A stretch of DNA of 52,986 nucleotides. Origin: CAYLSV01 sp964386435. GTDB lineage: Bacteria > Planctomycetota > Phycisphaerae > Tepidisphaerales > Tepidisphaeraceae. Position 1 is the stretch's first letter. The number at the start of each line of letters is the position of its first letter. Shown here piece after piece: positions 33,650-42,812 of this stretch. Under the pieces are notes generated by a model that saw only the letters and a program-made list of their open reading frames with translations, was not told the origin of the DNA and searched no databases. Both the position numbers and the translations under genes were made by a program. Location of the stretch: NCBI GenBank assembly GCA_964386435.1, contig CAYLSV010000017.1, positions 1 through 52,986 on the forward strand, written 5' to 3'.

Positions 33650-33840
33650 CGAACAACTCCTCGAAGAAACACCGTCTGACACTCGGCAAGCGCTTGCTCG
33701 TCGGCCTGTTCCTGCTGGTGCCGGCGCTGATGTTCGGCGGCCACTTCACGCTGCTGAGCACGCAGCTCCGGGCGGCGCTGTCGTCCGAAGGTCTGACGCC
33801 GCTGGCCGATGTCGCAGTGAACGAGGAGGCCACAAAGTGA
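33646..33840 (+). CDS. Small single-span membrane protein in the FixH/CcoH slot
   Basis: 64 residues. The basic N-terminus MTNNSSKKHRLTLGKR is followed by one membrane segment LLVGLFLLVPALMFGGHF and a short outer tail. It sits exactly where ccoH/fixH usually lies between ccoG and ccoI, but is less than half the usual CcoH length and I see no CcoH motif. It may be a minimal CcoH analogue, which is inferred from position. ATGA overlap with ccoG and GTGA overlap with the next gene. Confidence 0.7.
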   Translation: MTNNSSKKHRLTLGKRLLVGLFLLVPALMFGGHFTLLSTQLRAALSSEGLTPLADVAVNEEATK

Positions 33841-34574
33841 CGGCCATGGTCTTCAGCGTCTTCCTCGCCAGCGTGGTGGGCGGCTTGCACTGCGCCGGCA
33901 TGTGCGGCGGCCTCGCGGCGTTCGCGCTGCGGCCCGAGCCGGGCAAGCGGCGCATGCCGCCGCACCTGCTCTACCACGGCGGCCGGGGCATCGCGTACAC
34001 CATGCTCGGTGCAATCACCGGCACGTTCGGCGGCGTGCTGAACTCTGCCGCCGCGGCTGATGTGACGATGTACGTGGCGGCGTCGGTGATGATCCTCATC
34101 GGCGTCGACATGTTGCTCCGCAGCCAAGCCGGCTACCGCACTTGCGGCGGCCGCATCGCGGAGAAACTCGCCCCGCTTGCGGCCAAAGTTCAGGGAAAAG
34201 CCTTGCGCATGCCGACGACGCGGCGGGCGCTGGTGATCGGCCTGGCGACGCCGCTCTTGCCGTGCGGGTGGTTGTACGCGTTCGTCATTACCGCCGCCGG
34301 CACCGGATCGGCGTGGCAGGCGGCGATCGTCATGGCCGCGTTCTGGGCCGGCACGCTGCCGGCGATGGCGGCGGTTGGCGTGGGCGTGCAAACCCTGTTC
34401 GGCAGCCTCGGAAAACGACTGCCCGCGGCGACAGCAGTGCTGCTCGTGCTCGCCGGCCTGTGGACCATCGCCGGCCGCAACTGGATGACGCCCGCCGCAA
34501 TGGCCGCCGAAGTTTCGGCTGAAACTTCCAGAGAAACTGGCGATGTGCCGCCTTGCTGCCGGGAGGAGTCGTGA
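33837..34574 (+). CDS. Sulfite exporter TauE/SafE-family membrane protein
   Basis: 245 residues from a GTG overlapping the previous stop. The opening segment FSVFLASVVGGLHCAGMCGG contains the Cys-bearing motif typical of SafE-like (COG2836) proteins in cytochrome oxidase and copper operons. There are about six hydrophobic segments, including LIGLATPLLPCGWLY-type sequence (GLATPLLPCGWLYAFVI). The C-terminal tail has CCREES. Location between ccoG and ccoI suggests a part in copper supply for CcoN. GTGA overlap with ccoI. Confidence 0.85.
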   Translation: MTAMVFSVFLASVVGGLHCAGMCGGLAAFALRPEPGKRRMPPHLLYHGGRGIAYTMLGAITGTFGGVLNSAAAADVTMYVAASVMILIGVDMLLRSQAGYRTCGGRIAEKLAPLAAKVQGKALRMPTTRRALVIGLATPLLPCGWLYAFVITAAGTGSAWQAAIVMAAFWAGTLPAMAAVGVGVQTLFGSLGKRLPAATAVLLVLAGLWTIAGRNWMTPAAMAAEVSAETSRETGDVPPCCREES

Positions 34575-37030
34575 CGGCGAGCGTCAACCAAGTTGATCTG
34601 GCATGCGACCACTGCGGCCTGCCGGTGCCGCGTGGTTTGATCGACAAGGCGACCGAGCACCAGTTCTGCTGCGCCGGCTGCCGGGCGGTGTGGGGCGCGC
34701 TACACGAGGCCGGACTCGACCGCTACTACGCCCTGCGCGAAGCCGCCGGCGGTGAGGGGCGACAGGTCGAAGCGGCCGAAGGGTTGGCCGCGTTTGACGA
34801 CCACGCGTTCCTCGCCGAGCACGTCCGCCCGCTGCCCGACGGCCGGGCGACGTCGGCGTTTCTGCTCGAGGGCGTGACGTGTGCCGCGTGCGTCTGGCTG
34901 GTTGAGAAACTGCCGCGGCTGTGCCCCGGCGTGATCGAGGCGCGGCTCGACCTTCACCAGCAAACCGCCCGAGTCACCTGGAAAACCGCCGACATCTCCT
35001 GCGGCCGAGTGGCCGCCGGGCTGGCGAAGTTGGGCTACACGCCGCACCCGCCGAGGCCGGCAGACCGGGCGGAGTTGGCCAAGCGGGAAGACCGCCGCCG
35101 GCTCATCGACATTGCCGTGGCCGGGGTGTGCGCGGGCAACATCATGTTGCTGGCGTTCGCGCTCTACGGCGGCGAGCTCGCGGCGGCGGGCGATCTGGAG
35201 CACCGGTTCTGGTCGCTGTTCCGCTGGCTGAGCACCGGCTTCGGCCTCGCATCGCTGGCGTGGCCGGGGCGGGTGTTCTTCAAGGGAGCCGTCGCGGCGC
35301 TGCGGGTGCGGTCGGTGTCGCTCGACGTGCCGATCGCGCTGGCGCTGCTCGCCGGCGGGGCGGCGGGGCTGGTGAACGTGGTGCTGGGGCGGGGCGACAT
35401 CTACTTCGATTCACTGGCCGTGCTGGTGTTTTTGCTGCTGGTCGGCCGGTTCATTCAGCACCGCCAACAGCGGCGGGCGGCCGACACGGTGCGGCTGCTC
35501 AACGCGCTGGTGCCGAGCATCAGCCGGCTCGTCGAATCCGGCAGGGTGCGCGAAGTGCCGACTTCTTCCCTGAACAGTGGCCAAGTCGTCGAGGTGCTGC
35601 CCGGCGGCATTGTGCCAGGCGACGGCCGGGTCCGCGAGGCGGCGGGCGGCACGCGGTTCGACCAGAGCATGCTCACGGGCGAGAGCGACCCGGTCGCCGC
35701 CGGCGTCGGTGACGCGGCGTGGGCGGGTGCGCGAAACCTGGAGCGGCGGTGCGTCATCGAGCTGTCGGCCGTGGGCGAGGCGAGCCGGGTGGGGCAGATG
35801 ATGGCCGGCGTCGAGCGGGCGCTGGCGGAGCGGCCGCGGGCGGTGCAGCTGGCGGATCGAATCGCCGGGTACTTCACCGTCGCGATGATCGCGTTGGCGA
35901 CGGCGGTGGCGGTTGGGTGGTCGATCTTGGAGACGCCCGCGATTGGCATCGACCACGCGGTGGCGTTGTTGATCGTGGCTTGCCCGTGTGCAATGGGTCT
36001 GGCGACGCCGTTGACGATGGCTGTCTCGCTGGCCCGGCTGGCGCGGCGGCAGGTGCTGGTGAAGTCGGCCGCGGCGTTGGAGAAGCTCGCCGGTGGCGGG
36101 CGGCTCGTGCTCGACAAAACCGGCACGCTCACCGAGGGCCGGGCGACGCTGGCGCGGTGGCACGGGGACGACACGCTGCGGCCGCTCGTGGCGCTCGTCG
36201 AGCAGCACAGCGGCCACCACTTGGCGCGGGCGGTGGTTCAGGCGTGGGGCGACCTCGAAGCCGACGCCGAAGCGCGGCGGGCGGTGGTAGAAAACGGCGT
36301 CACCGATCTCGGGGACGGCGGCCTCACCACCGAGTTCGGCCGCGGCACCTTACGCGTCGGCAGCCCGAGATGGATCGCCGGCCACGGTGTTGATATTGCC
36401 AAACTTCAAGGCGAACTCGACAGTTTTGCGGCGGATGGCCTGACGCCGGTTGTGGCCGCGCTCGGTGAAAAGCGGCTCGTGATCGGCTTCGGCGACACGG
36501 TGCGGCCGGACGCCGGGGCGACGCTCGGCAAGCTCCGCCGGGCGGGTTGGCAACTGCAGGTTCTTAGCGGCGACACGCCGGCCGTCGCCGAGCGGGTGGG
36601 CGAGTCGCTTGGCATCCACCGCATCCGCGGCGGCGTCACGCCAGAGGAGAAGGCCGATCACGTTCGGCAGCTCGCCGCCGGTGAGTCGGCCGTGGCGATG
36701 GTGGGTGACGGGGTGAACGATGCCGAAGCGTTGGCCGCCGCCGACGTCGGCATCGCGGTGGCGGGCGGGGCGGAGGCGTCGCTGCTGGCAGCCGACGTGT
36801 ACGTCGCCCGGCCAGGCCTCGCGCCGCTGGTCGACCTCGTCGCCGAGGCCCGCCGCTGCCGGTGGAAGGTGCGGCGGAATCTGAGCGTGTCGCTGAGTTA
36901 CAACGCGTTGTTCGTCACGCTCGCCGCCGCCGGGCTCATCACGCCGTTGGTGGCTGCGATCGTGATGCCGATCAGTTCATTCACCGTGGTCATGCTCGCC
37001 CTCTCGGGCGGCGGAAGGAAGCTGCCATGA
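34571..37030 (+). CDS. ccoI: Copper-translocating P-type ATPase CcoI
   Basis: 819 residues. N-terminal Cys motifs CDHC (12-15) and FCCAGC form a metal-binding region, followed by an HMA domain with GVTCAACVW. Then the P1B-ATPase core: TGES actuator loop, CPC in the sixth membrane helix (LLIVACPCAMGLATPLT), DKTGTLTEG phosphorylation site, HSGHHLARAV, and GDGVNDAEAL. CcoI exports copper across the membrane for the CcoN active site. Start GTG is coupled to the SafE stop; end overlaps ccoS by 4 bp. Confidence 0.94.
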   Translation: MTASVNQVDLACDHCGLPVPRGLIDKATEHQFCCAGCRAVWGALHEAGLDRYYALREAAGGEGRQVEAAEGLAAFDDHAFLAEHVRPLPDGRATSAFLLEGVTCAACVWLVEKLPRLCPGVIEARLDLHQQTARVTWKTADISCGRVAAGLAKLGYTPHPPRPADRAELAKREDRRRLIDIAVAGVCAGNIMLLAFALYGGELAAAGDLEHRFWSLFRWLSTGFGLASLAWPGRVFFKGAVAALRVRSVSLDVPIALALLAGGAAGLVNVVLGRGDIYFDSLAVLVFLLLVGRFIQHRQQRRAADTVRLLNALVPSISRLVESGRVREVPTSSLNSGQVVEVLPGGIVPGDGRVREAAGGTRFDQSMLTGESDPVAAGVGDAAWAGARNLERRCVIELSAVGEASRVGQMMAGVERALAERPRAVQLADRIAGYFTVAMIALATAVAVGWSILETPAIGIDHAVALLIVACPCAMGLATPLTMAVSLARLARRQVLVKSAAALEKLAGGGRLVLDKTGTLTEGRATLARWHGDDTLRPLVALVEQHSGHHLARAVVQAWGDLEADAEARRAVVENGVTDLGDGGLTTEFGRGTLRVGSPRWIAGHGVDIAKLQGELDSFAADGLTPVVAALGEKRLVIGFGDTVRPDAGATLGKLRRAGWQLQVLSGDTPAVAERVGESLGIHRIRGGVTPEEKADHVRQLAAGESAVAMVGDGVNDAEALAAADVGIAVAGGAEASLLAADVYVARPGLAPLVDLVAEARRCRWKVRRNLSVSLSYNALFVTLAAAGLITPLVAAIVMPISSFTVVMLALSGGGRKLP

Positions 37031-37170
37031 GCGTGCTCTACATCATGATCCCGATCGCCTTCGCCCTCGCCGGGCTGGCGCTGGCGGCGTTCTTCTGGGG
37101 CGTGCACCGCGGGCAGTTCGACGACCTCGACACGCCGGCGCTGGCGCCGCTGTTGCGGGACGAGGATTAG
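37027..37170 (+). CDS. ccoS: cbb3 oxidase assembly protein CcoS
   Basis: 47 residues: MSVLYIMIPIAFALAGLALA, then AFFWGVHRGQFDDLDTPA and an acidic end. This is the invariant CcoS pattern: one membrane helix, then FxWGVxxGQFDDL. Required for cofactor insertion into cbb3 oxidases. Last gene of the overlapping operon. The convergent TolC gene ends 8 bp downstream. Confidence 0.93.
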   Translation: MSVLYIMIPIAFALAGLALAAFFWGVHRGQFDDLDTPALAPLLRDED

Positions 37171-37177
37171 GCGAACC

Positions 37178-38833
37178 TCAGCGGCCGAGGTCGGGGTCGG
37201 CCGGTTCCCAGATGACGCCGGTGGCGCCCAGCACGGTGCCGGTGGCGAAGGCGAGGTCGACGCGGGCGATCTGGTACTCGCTAACGGCTTGCACCTCAGC
37301 GCTGCGGGCGTCGGCGAGGCGGTTCTGGACGATGCGGACGTCGGTGCTGGTGCGGAGGCCGCGCTCGAACTGGCGGATCTCGGCCTCGAGCAGGCGGGCG
37401 TTGAGGATCACCCGGCGGCGGGCGGCGACGATGCGTTGCCACGCCGTCTCCAAGGCGTCGGCGGTGTTGAGCACCTCCTGACGAATGAGCTGGCGACGGT
37501 CGTCGAGGTCGAGCAGGCTGCCGATGCGGTTGATCAGGGCGCGGCGCAGGCGGCTTTTCGCGGCTTGGTTGCCGATGGGCACCTGCACGTTCAGGCCGAC
37601 GGTGTGGTCCTCGAAGTCGACGTCGCCGAGCCGGCGGAAGCTGTCGTTAAAGTCGCCGCCGAGGCCGTTCACGTTGTAGCGGTAATCGAGCGTGACCACC
37701 GGCAAGACGCCGTTGCGGGCGGCGGCGACCTGGGCGGTTTCGGCGGCGATCTGCAGCTCGGCCTCGATCAGCTCCATCCGCCCCGCCTCGGCGCGGGCGG
37801 CGAGCTCTTCGACGTCGGCGACGAACCGCGAGCCGATCGGCGAGGTGGCGGTGGCGATGGTGCGGTTGGTGCCGAAATCAAGGTCGCCCGAGTTCATCAA
37901 CCGCAGCAGCTCCCGCTGCCGATCGCGGACGCGGTTCTCGGCGATGATAATGCTCTCCAGCGTGTCGGCGACGGCGCTCTGGGCCCGCAGCACCTCGACC
38001 TCCGGGTCGGCCCCGGCATCCACGCGGCGCTGGGCGCGGCCGAGTTGTTCGACGGCCAACTCGTACTCGGCCCGCCGCACGTCCAGCTCCTGCCGGGCGG
38101 CGTACAGCCGCCAGTAGGCGCGGTCGACATCGGCGAGGATGCGGATGAGCGTGAGCTTGGTGCGGGCGAAGGTCTGCTGCTGCTGGTAGAACGCCACGCG
38201 GATCGGCAGGGCGTTGGCGGCGGTGCCGGCCCCGCGCAAGAGCGGCTGGGTCAGGCTCAGCGCGGCGTCGCTGGTGAACGACGGGTTGAGCAGGCTGAAC
38301 TCGTTGTCCGTCTCGGTCCGCCCCAGCGGCAGCGTCGCCCGCAACGTGCCGCCGGTCTGCAGCGGCTGGACGAGGCCGGGCGTGAGGTCGAAGCTCTCGA
38401 ACTGGCTGCCCGAGAGCTGGCTGGCGGTGGGCTGGTCGAAGTTGCCGTAGTTGGCGTCGGCGGTGAACAGCGCCTCGAACGCCGCCTGCTCCTGCCGCAC
38501 CGCGAAACCCGCGGCCGTCGGATCGAGCAGGGCGGCCCGGAGGTCCAGGTTGTTCTCCAGCGCCAACCGCCGGGCCTCCTCAACGGTCAGCTCGATGATC
38601 TGCTGCCCGGCGAACGGATCGGGCCGCGACGTCGGCAGATCCTCCGGCACCGGCGGCTCATCAACGGCCGGCAGATCGAGCGTCTCAACATTTAGAAACG
38701 CCTCCGGCGGCACGACAACCTCGCCGGTCCCGCCGGTGCCGAAGTCGGCGCAGCCGGCGGCGAATAGGTTGGTGGTTGCTAGTAGATAGTTGATGGTCCG
38801 GAACCAACTGGAGTCGCGTGCTGCCTTCGCCAT
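37178..38833 (-). CDS. TolC-family outer-membrane efflux protein (predicted lipoprotein)
   Basis: 551 residues from the ATG at 38833. The N-terminus ends in LFAAGCADFG, a possible lipobox, as in many outer-membrane factors. Two TolC repeats follow, with paired helical segments rich in Ala/Arg/Glu (VEEARRLALENNLDLRAALL; AVEQLGRAQRRVDAGA; VRIVQNRLADARSAEVQAV) and strand segments such as ALSLTQPLLRGAG. It should form the outer-membrane exit duct of an exporter. The permease gene lies 52 bp upstream on the same strand. Residues about 11-24 are encoded by a heptamer-word repeat arm. Confidence 0.88.
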   Translation of the reverse strand: MAKAARDSSWFRTINYLLATTNLFAAGCADFGTGGTGEVVVPPEAFLNVETLDLPAVDEPPVPEDLPTSRPDPFAGQQIIELTVEEARRLALENNLDLRAALLDPTAAGFAVRQEQAAFEALFTADANYGNFDQPTASQLSGSQFESFDLTPGLVQPLQTGGTLRATLPLGRTETDNEFSLLNPSFTSDAALSLTQPLLRGAGTAANALPIRVAFYQQQQTFARTKLTLIRILADVDRAYWRLYAARQELDVRRAEYELAVEQLGRAQRRVDAGADPEVEVLRAQSAVADTLESIIIAENRVRDRQRELLRLMNSGDLDFGTNRTIATATSPIGSRFVADVEELAARAEAGRMELIEAELQIAAETAQVAAARNGVLPVVTLDYRYNVNGLGGDFNDSFRRLGDVDFEDHTVGLNVQVPIGNQAAKSRLRRALINRIGSLLDLDDRRQLIRQEVLNTADALETAWQRIVAARRRVILNARLLEAEIRQFERGLRTSTDVRIVQNRLADARSAEVQAVSEYQIARVDLAFATGTVLGATGVIWEPADPDLGR

Positions 38834-38885
38834 GATGAATCCGGTCTAACGACCAACAACTACAAACCAGCAACTTCTTTCAACC
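38765..38885. repeat. Heptamer-word inverted repeat around the TolC start codon
   Basis: Left words GGTTGGT, GGTTGCT, AGTAGAT, AGTTGAT, GGTCCGG lie inside the coding sequence. Right words CTAACGA, CCAACAA, CTACAAA, CCAGCAA, CTTCTTT lie in the gap to the permease gene. The ATG at 38831-38833 sits in the loop. The arms are diverged but clearly inverted (AGTTG...GGTC against GACC...CAACT). Confidence 0.65.
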
Positions 38886-40148
38886 TCACTCATGCCGCAG
38901 CGCCACGATCGGGTCGAGGCGGCTGGCCTTCCAAGCGGGGAACAGGCCGAACACCAGGCCGGTCGTCGCGCTGAAGCCGAACGCCAAGCTCACGGCCCAC
39001 AGCGGGATGTAGGCGTCGTCCATCGCGTCGACGCCGATGGCCGAGGCGGTGATGCGGATTAGCGACGTCAGCACCTGCCCAAACAAAACGCCCACCGCGC
39101 CCCCGAGCAGGCACAGCACCACGGCCTCCACAAGGAACTGCGTCAGGATCGCCGCCGGTCGGGCGCCGAGGGCTTTGCGCAACCCGATCTCGCGGGTCCG
39201 CTCACTGACGCTGACGAGCATGATGTTCATGATGCCCACGCCGCCGACGACGAGCGAGATCGCGACGATGCCGCCGGCGATCGCCGTCACGCCGATGGCC
39301 AGGCGGTCGAACTGTTCGAGGTAGCGCTGGACGTACTCGATGCCGAAGTCGTCCTCCTCGCCGAAGTCGATGCCGCGCCTCGGCCGCAGGACGTACTGAA
39401 CCTGTGCCGACGCCTCGACCACCTCGGCCGGGCTTTTGGCGAGGGCGATCACGTAGTAGACGTTGTCGTTGATCCGCTGCATCGCGCGGAACGGGATGTA
39501 CACCTCCGGCCCATCGCCGCCGCCGGGGGTGGGCAGGAAGTTGGTCTCCAGGCCGTCCTCCACCACGCCGACGATCATGAACCGGCCGGCATCGATCTGC
39601 AGCATCTCGCCGGTCGGATCGCTCGGCAGACGAAATTGCTCGACGGCGTCCTGGTTGACCAGCGCGAGCGTCGTCCCCTGCTCGGCGTCGACGAAGCCGA
39701 ACGGCCGGCCGGCGCTGACGCCGCGCTTCTCGACATCGTGCCAAGTCGGGTCGATGCCGGTGACGTCGGTGTTGATGGTGATGCCGTCGTAGCTGACGGG
39801 CAGCGTGTTGCCGTTGAGCCGGGTGAACGTGCCCAAGGCAGGGGCACGGTCGAGCAGGCCGTCGAACAGTTCGTCCTCGAACCGCATCCGCCCCCAGTTG
39901 CCGGTGCGGCGCATCTCGGCGTTGGCCCGGGGGAAGATGAAGATCTTGGTCGTGCCCAGGTTCTCGAACTCCTGCAGCACCGACTGCCGCAACCCGGTGA
40001 GGGCGGCCACCACGGCCGTCACGCTGGCGACGCCGATGATGATGCCGATGGCCGTCAGAATTGAGCGGACCTTGTTCGCCCAAATCTGCTCCATCGCCAG
40101 GCGAATGCTCTGAGCGAAGACGATGAGGATGCGGATCGGATAAAACAC
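38886..40148 (-). CDS. MacB-like ABC transporter permease (FtsX domain), no ATPase attached
   Basis: 420 residues from a GTG at 40148; the frame is open to 40283, but that part lacks family features. The N-terminal helix (RLAMEQIWANKVRSILTAIG IIIGVAS) is the usual MacB start, followed by a periplasmic MacB_PCD domain (FENLGTTKIFIFPRANAEMR to about 290) and a C-terminal FtsX block with three helices (VGGVGIMNIMLVSVSERTRE IGLRKALGA). No ATPase or fusion protein is adjacent, but TolC follows. The matching ATPase and fusion protein are at 14634-16771. Confidence 0.88.
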   Translation of the reverse strand: MFYPIRILIVFAQSIRLAMEQIWANKVRSILTAIGIIIGVASVTAVVAALTGLRQSVLQEFENLGTTKIFIFPRANAEMRRTGNWGRMRFEDELFDGLLDRAPALGTFTRLNGNTLPVSYDGITINTDVTGIDPTWHDVEKRGVSAGRPFGFVDAEQGTTLALVNQDAVEQFRLPSDPTGEMLQIDAGRFMIVGVVEDGLETNFLPTPGGGDGPEVYIPFRAMQRINDNVYYVIALAKSPAEVVEASAQVQYVLRPRRGIDFGEEDDFGIEYVQRYLEQFDRLAIGVTAIAGGIVAISLVVGGVGIMNIMLVSVSERTREIGLRKALGARPAAILTQFLVEAVVLCLLGGAVGVLFGQVLTSLIRITASAIGVDAMDDAYIPLWAVSLAFGFSATTGLVFGLFPAWKASRLDPIVALRHE

Positions 40149-40270
40149 GGGCGTGAACCAGGCACGGCAACGGCCGACAGCAGCAACAACCACCGCCGAC
40201 CCAAAGGTAGCACCACCCCGCCGGGCGCGAAAAAGTTGTCGACGCACCCGGCTTCTCAACATCACCAAAA

Positions 40271-40336
40271 CCCCCACCGCCACGTAGAGGCGGGGCTACG
40301 CATGCCTCTACGAGGCGGTGGGGGGTCTCAGCGACG
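40271..40336. repeat. GC-rich hairpin element, second copy of the family at 20610
   Basis: CCCCCACCGCCACGTAGAGG C pairs with GCCTCTACGAGGCGGTGGGG G (40271-40291 with 40304-40324, 20 of 21 positions), followed by TCTCAGCG as at the 20722-20752 flank. It sits in the 292-base gap between the permease start and the desaturase stop; nothing else is recognised there. Confidence 0.75.
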
Positions 40337-40440
40337 CCCGCGGATCTGGACGTGCGGATCGAAGTGCGATTACCTCCAACGGCAACCACCCCACGACGGC
40401 GGGTCGCGGGGCGGTTGGAAGTTCCAGTTACCGATGCGGC

Positions 40441-41433
40441 TCACGCCGTGCGGACCTTCTTCGCCAGCCGTTCTTTGCTGGGCACCTTCACGTCCCACGC
40501 GAGGCCGAGCTTGCTCAGGGCCTTGATGAACAGGTAGCTGAAGTCGATCTGCCACCACTTCAACCCGTGGCGGGCACTGGTGGGGAACGCGTGATGGTTG
40601 TTGTGCCAACCCTCACCGAGGCCGAGGATGCCGAAGATCGCGTTGTTGCGGCTCTCGTCGTGGCTGGCGTACTCGCGGCTGCCCCAGATGTGGCAGACGC
40701 TGTTAATGCTCCACGTGACATGGTGAACCAGGAAGATGCGGACCAGGCCGCCCCAGAGGAAGCCGAGGAACACGTCCATCCAGCTCATCGTGATCAGCCC
40801 GGCAACGGCCGCGGGGATCAGCAAACCGAGCAACGCCCAGACCCACCACAGGTTGCTCAACACCGCCAGCAGCTTGTCGCGGCGGAGGTCCGGGTTGTAC
40901 CGCGCCAAATCCTCCGGCTCGGCGTCGCGGAGCAGCCAACCCATGTGGGCGTGCCAAAAACCCTTGATCGTGCCAACGACGCCGCCGCCATGGTGGTGAG
41001 GAGAGTGCGGGTCATCCTCTTCGTCGCTGTGCTGGTGGTGGCGGCGGTGGGTGGCCGTCCAGCGGAGCAGCGGCCCCTCGACGGCCATCATGCCCATGAT
41101 CGCAAGGGCACCCTTGACGACCGGGTTGGTCTTGAACGCTTGGTGGGTGAACAGCCGGTGGAAGCCGACGGTGATGCCGATGGCCGTGATCATGTACATG
41201 CCGAACAGCACGCCAAGGTGGACCCAACTGAAGCCGCGGCCCCAGAGGAATGCCGCGGCGACGAACAAGGCGATGAACGGCACGACCACGGCGATGAAGT
41301 TGGCCAGTCGTTGCCACAGCGGGGCGACGGGCACGTGGCTGCGATCCAGCGGCAGCTTGACGTTCGGGTCAACGACAGGGGTTGCGTCGTGCTTGAGGGC
41401 GACAAGCTCGGTCGGGTGAACAGGTTGCGTCAT
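40441..41433 (-). CDS. Acyl-CoA/acyl-lipid delta-9-type fatty acid desaturase
   Basis: 330 residues, integral membrane di-iron enzyme introducing a double bond into saturated acyl chains. The three histidine boxes are HRLFTH, HRRHHQHSD and HNNHHAFP, with hydrophobic pairs between (FIAVVVPFIALFVAAAFLWG; LLGLLIPAAVAGLITMS). It also carries a His-rich HSPHHHGGG between box 2 and WHAHMGW, within the family's variability. The start ATG at 41433 is unambiguous. Downstream of the DUF932 gene on the same strand, 169 bp away. Confidence 0.92.
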   Translation of the reverse strand: MTQPVHPTELVALKHDATPVVDPNVKLPLDRSHVPVAPLWQRLANFIAVVVPFIALFVAAAFLWGRGFSWVHLGVLFGMYMITAIGITVGFHRLFTHQAFKTNPVVKGALAIMGMMAVEGPLLRWTATHRRHHQHSDEEDDPHSPHHHGGGVVGTIKGFWHAHMGWLLRDAEPEDLARYNPDLRRDKLLAVLSNLWWVWALLGLLIPAAVAGLITMSWMDVFLGFLWGGLVRIFLVHHVTWSINSVCHIWGSREYASHDESRNNAIFGILGLGEGWHNNHHAFPTSARHGLKWWQIDFSYLFIKALSKLGLAWDVKVPSKERLAKKVRTA

Positions 41434-41602
41434 GCGATTAGATTCCTGGTGGGGAAGGGGCCGCAGTCTACGACCGCCAAGCGGCCGGGCACAGCGACAA
41501 AAGGTGCCGCCTGCGGCAACGACAGTACGCCGATTTACTAAGCGAAGTTCCCAAAGAATTCGTACGAAAGTCGTTCAAATCTTACCATGCCCTGGACATG
41601 AT

Positions 41603-42778
41603 CTAGTTAACGTTGACGAACAGATCCTGGAACTCCGGCACCTTCTCGGCCGTGCCTTCGAGGTCGTATTCGTCGCTGATGAGCGTGCCGATGAACGCCT
41701 GAAGGTTGCGGCCGCCGAGGGGGTCGGCGCGGTGCGTGGCGATCTCGCTGGCAAGGTTCAAGAGGTCATAAACCCGGCAACGGCTGGGCAGGATGCGCTG
41801 CCGCTTGACGCTCAGGTTTGCCAGGTTCGCCACGCCGTAGAGGCCGTGGAGGTCGCCGGCGAGCTCGTCGAGGCGGTTGACGAACGGCGTGTGGTCGTGC
41901 CAATCCCGCGGCCGGGTGCGGGCGAGGGTTTGCCGGAGCGTGAGCACCTCGCGGACGCTGGCCCAGCTTCGTTGGGCGGCTTCGAAACGTTGGCGGAGGG
42001 CGGCGAAGCCTTCGTCGGAGTCGAACTGGCCGAAGGCGCGGGCCAGGGTGTGGTGGGCGTCGGAGCCGATGCGGATGTCGCTGCGGAAGCTGCGGCTGTA
42101 GCCGACCATGCCGTTAGCACACACCTGCCGCAGCATCGACAAGAAGATCCGCGGCTGCCCGAACCCGTCGATCGGCACCTCGCTGACGAACCGGTTGTGG
42201 AACCGGTCGGGCCCGATGTCCGTCGGCAACTCGCCACTCCGTGGCGTGTGGCGGGCGGTCACGACGCCATCGTGGTACTGCAGCGCGTCGCCACCGTGCT
42301 CGGTCATGAGGTCGCGGGTCGCCTCAAAGCCGAGCAGCCCGCGCTTGGGGTTGCTGGCGGCGAGCAGACGGGGCGGCATCGGCTTGCCCCCCTTCTCCCG
42401 CCGCTCGATGCACAACCGCAGTCGGTCGTCGGCGTTCTTGCTGCTGACACGCTCGAACACCTCGGCGTGCTCGAAGTAGCGGAACACGTTGCCGCTCATG
42501 CCGAAGCGGTGGAACAAACTCGACCAGAACCGCTGGCTTGGCCGCATCCGTTCGCCGCCGATAAGAATCGTCGGCTCTTGGCGGATCGTCCGGTCGGGCA
42601 GCGTCGGATGCGGCGTCGCCTCGCCCGGCTCGACGATGATATCGGCGAGGCGGGTGTGGTCATAATCGATGGCAACCGATGGCCCGTCGGCGGCGGGTTC
42701 GTCAATCGGCGACTCATCAACTTCATCCTCGTCGACGTCGTCGATAAGCGTGTCGTCCAGCAGTTCGAGGTCTTCCAT
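41603..42778 (-). CDS. DUF932 (phage/plasmid-type) protein
   Basis: 391 residues from the ATG at 42778. Acidic N-terminus (MEDLELLDDTLIDDVDEDEV), then a region with FRYFEHAEVFERVSSKN, LLGFEATRDLMTEHGGD, a DUF932-like core (FLSMLRQVCANGMVGYSRSF, a pattern of phage/plasmid proteins of this family) and a C-terminal helical part. DUF932 proteins are common on plasmids and phages; their biochemical role is unknown to me. It starts 34 bp after the stop of the helicase gene on the same strand, so they are probably a unit. Confidence 0.72.
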   Translation of the reverse strand: MEDLELLDDTLIDDVDEDEVDESPIDEPAADGPSVAIDYDHTRLADIIVEPGEATPHPTLPDRTIRQEPTILIGGERMRPSQRFWSSLFHRFGMSGNVFRYFEHAEVFERVSSKNADDRLRLCIERREKGGKPMPPRLLAASNPKRGLLGFEATRDLMTEHGGDALQYHDGVVTARHTPRSGELPTDIGPDRFHNRFVSEVPIDGFGQPRIFLSMLRQVCANGMVGYSRSFRSDIRIGSDAHHTLARAFGQFDSDEGFAALRQRFEAAQRSWASVREVLTLRQTLARTRPRDWHDHTPFVNRLDELAGDLHGLYGVANLANLSVKRQRILPSRCRVYDLLNLASEIATHRADPLGGRNLQAFIGTLISDEYDLEGTAEKVPEFQDLFVNVN

Positions 42779-42812
42779 GTCGGCGTCCTTCCTAATGGTG
42801 CGGCGGGTCAGG

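Noticed and set aside
37289..38695. 468-codon plus-strand open frame opposite the TolC gene
   Set aside because: A shadow of TolC coding; no start signal or domain.
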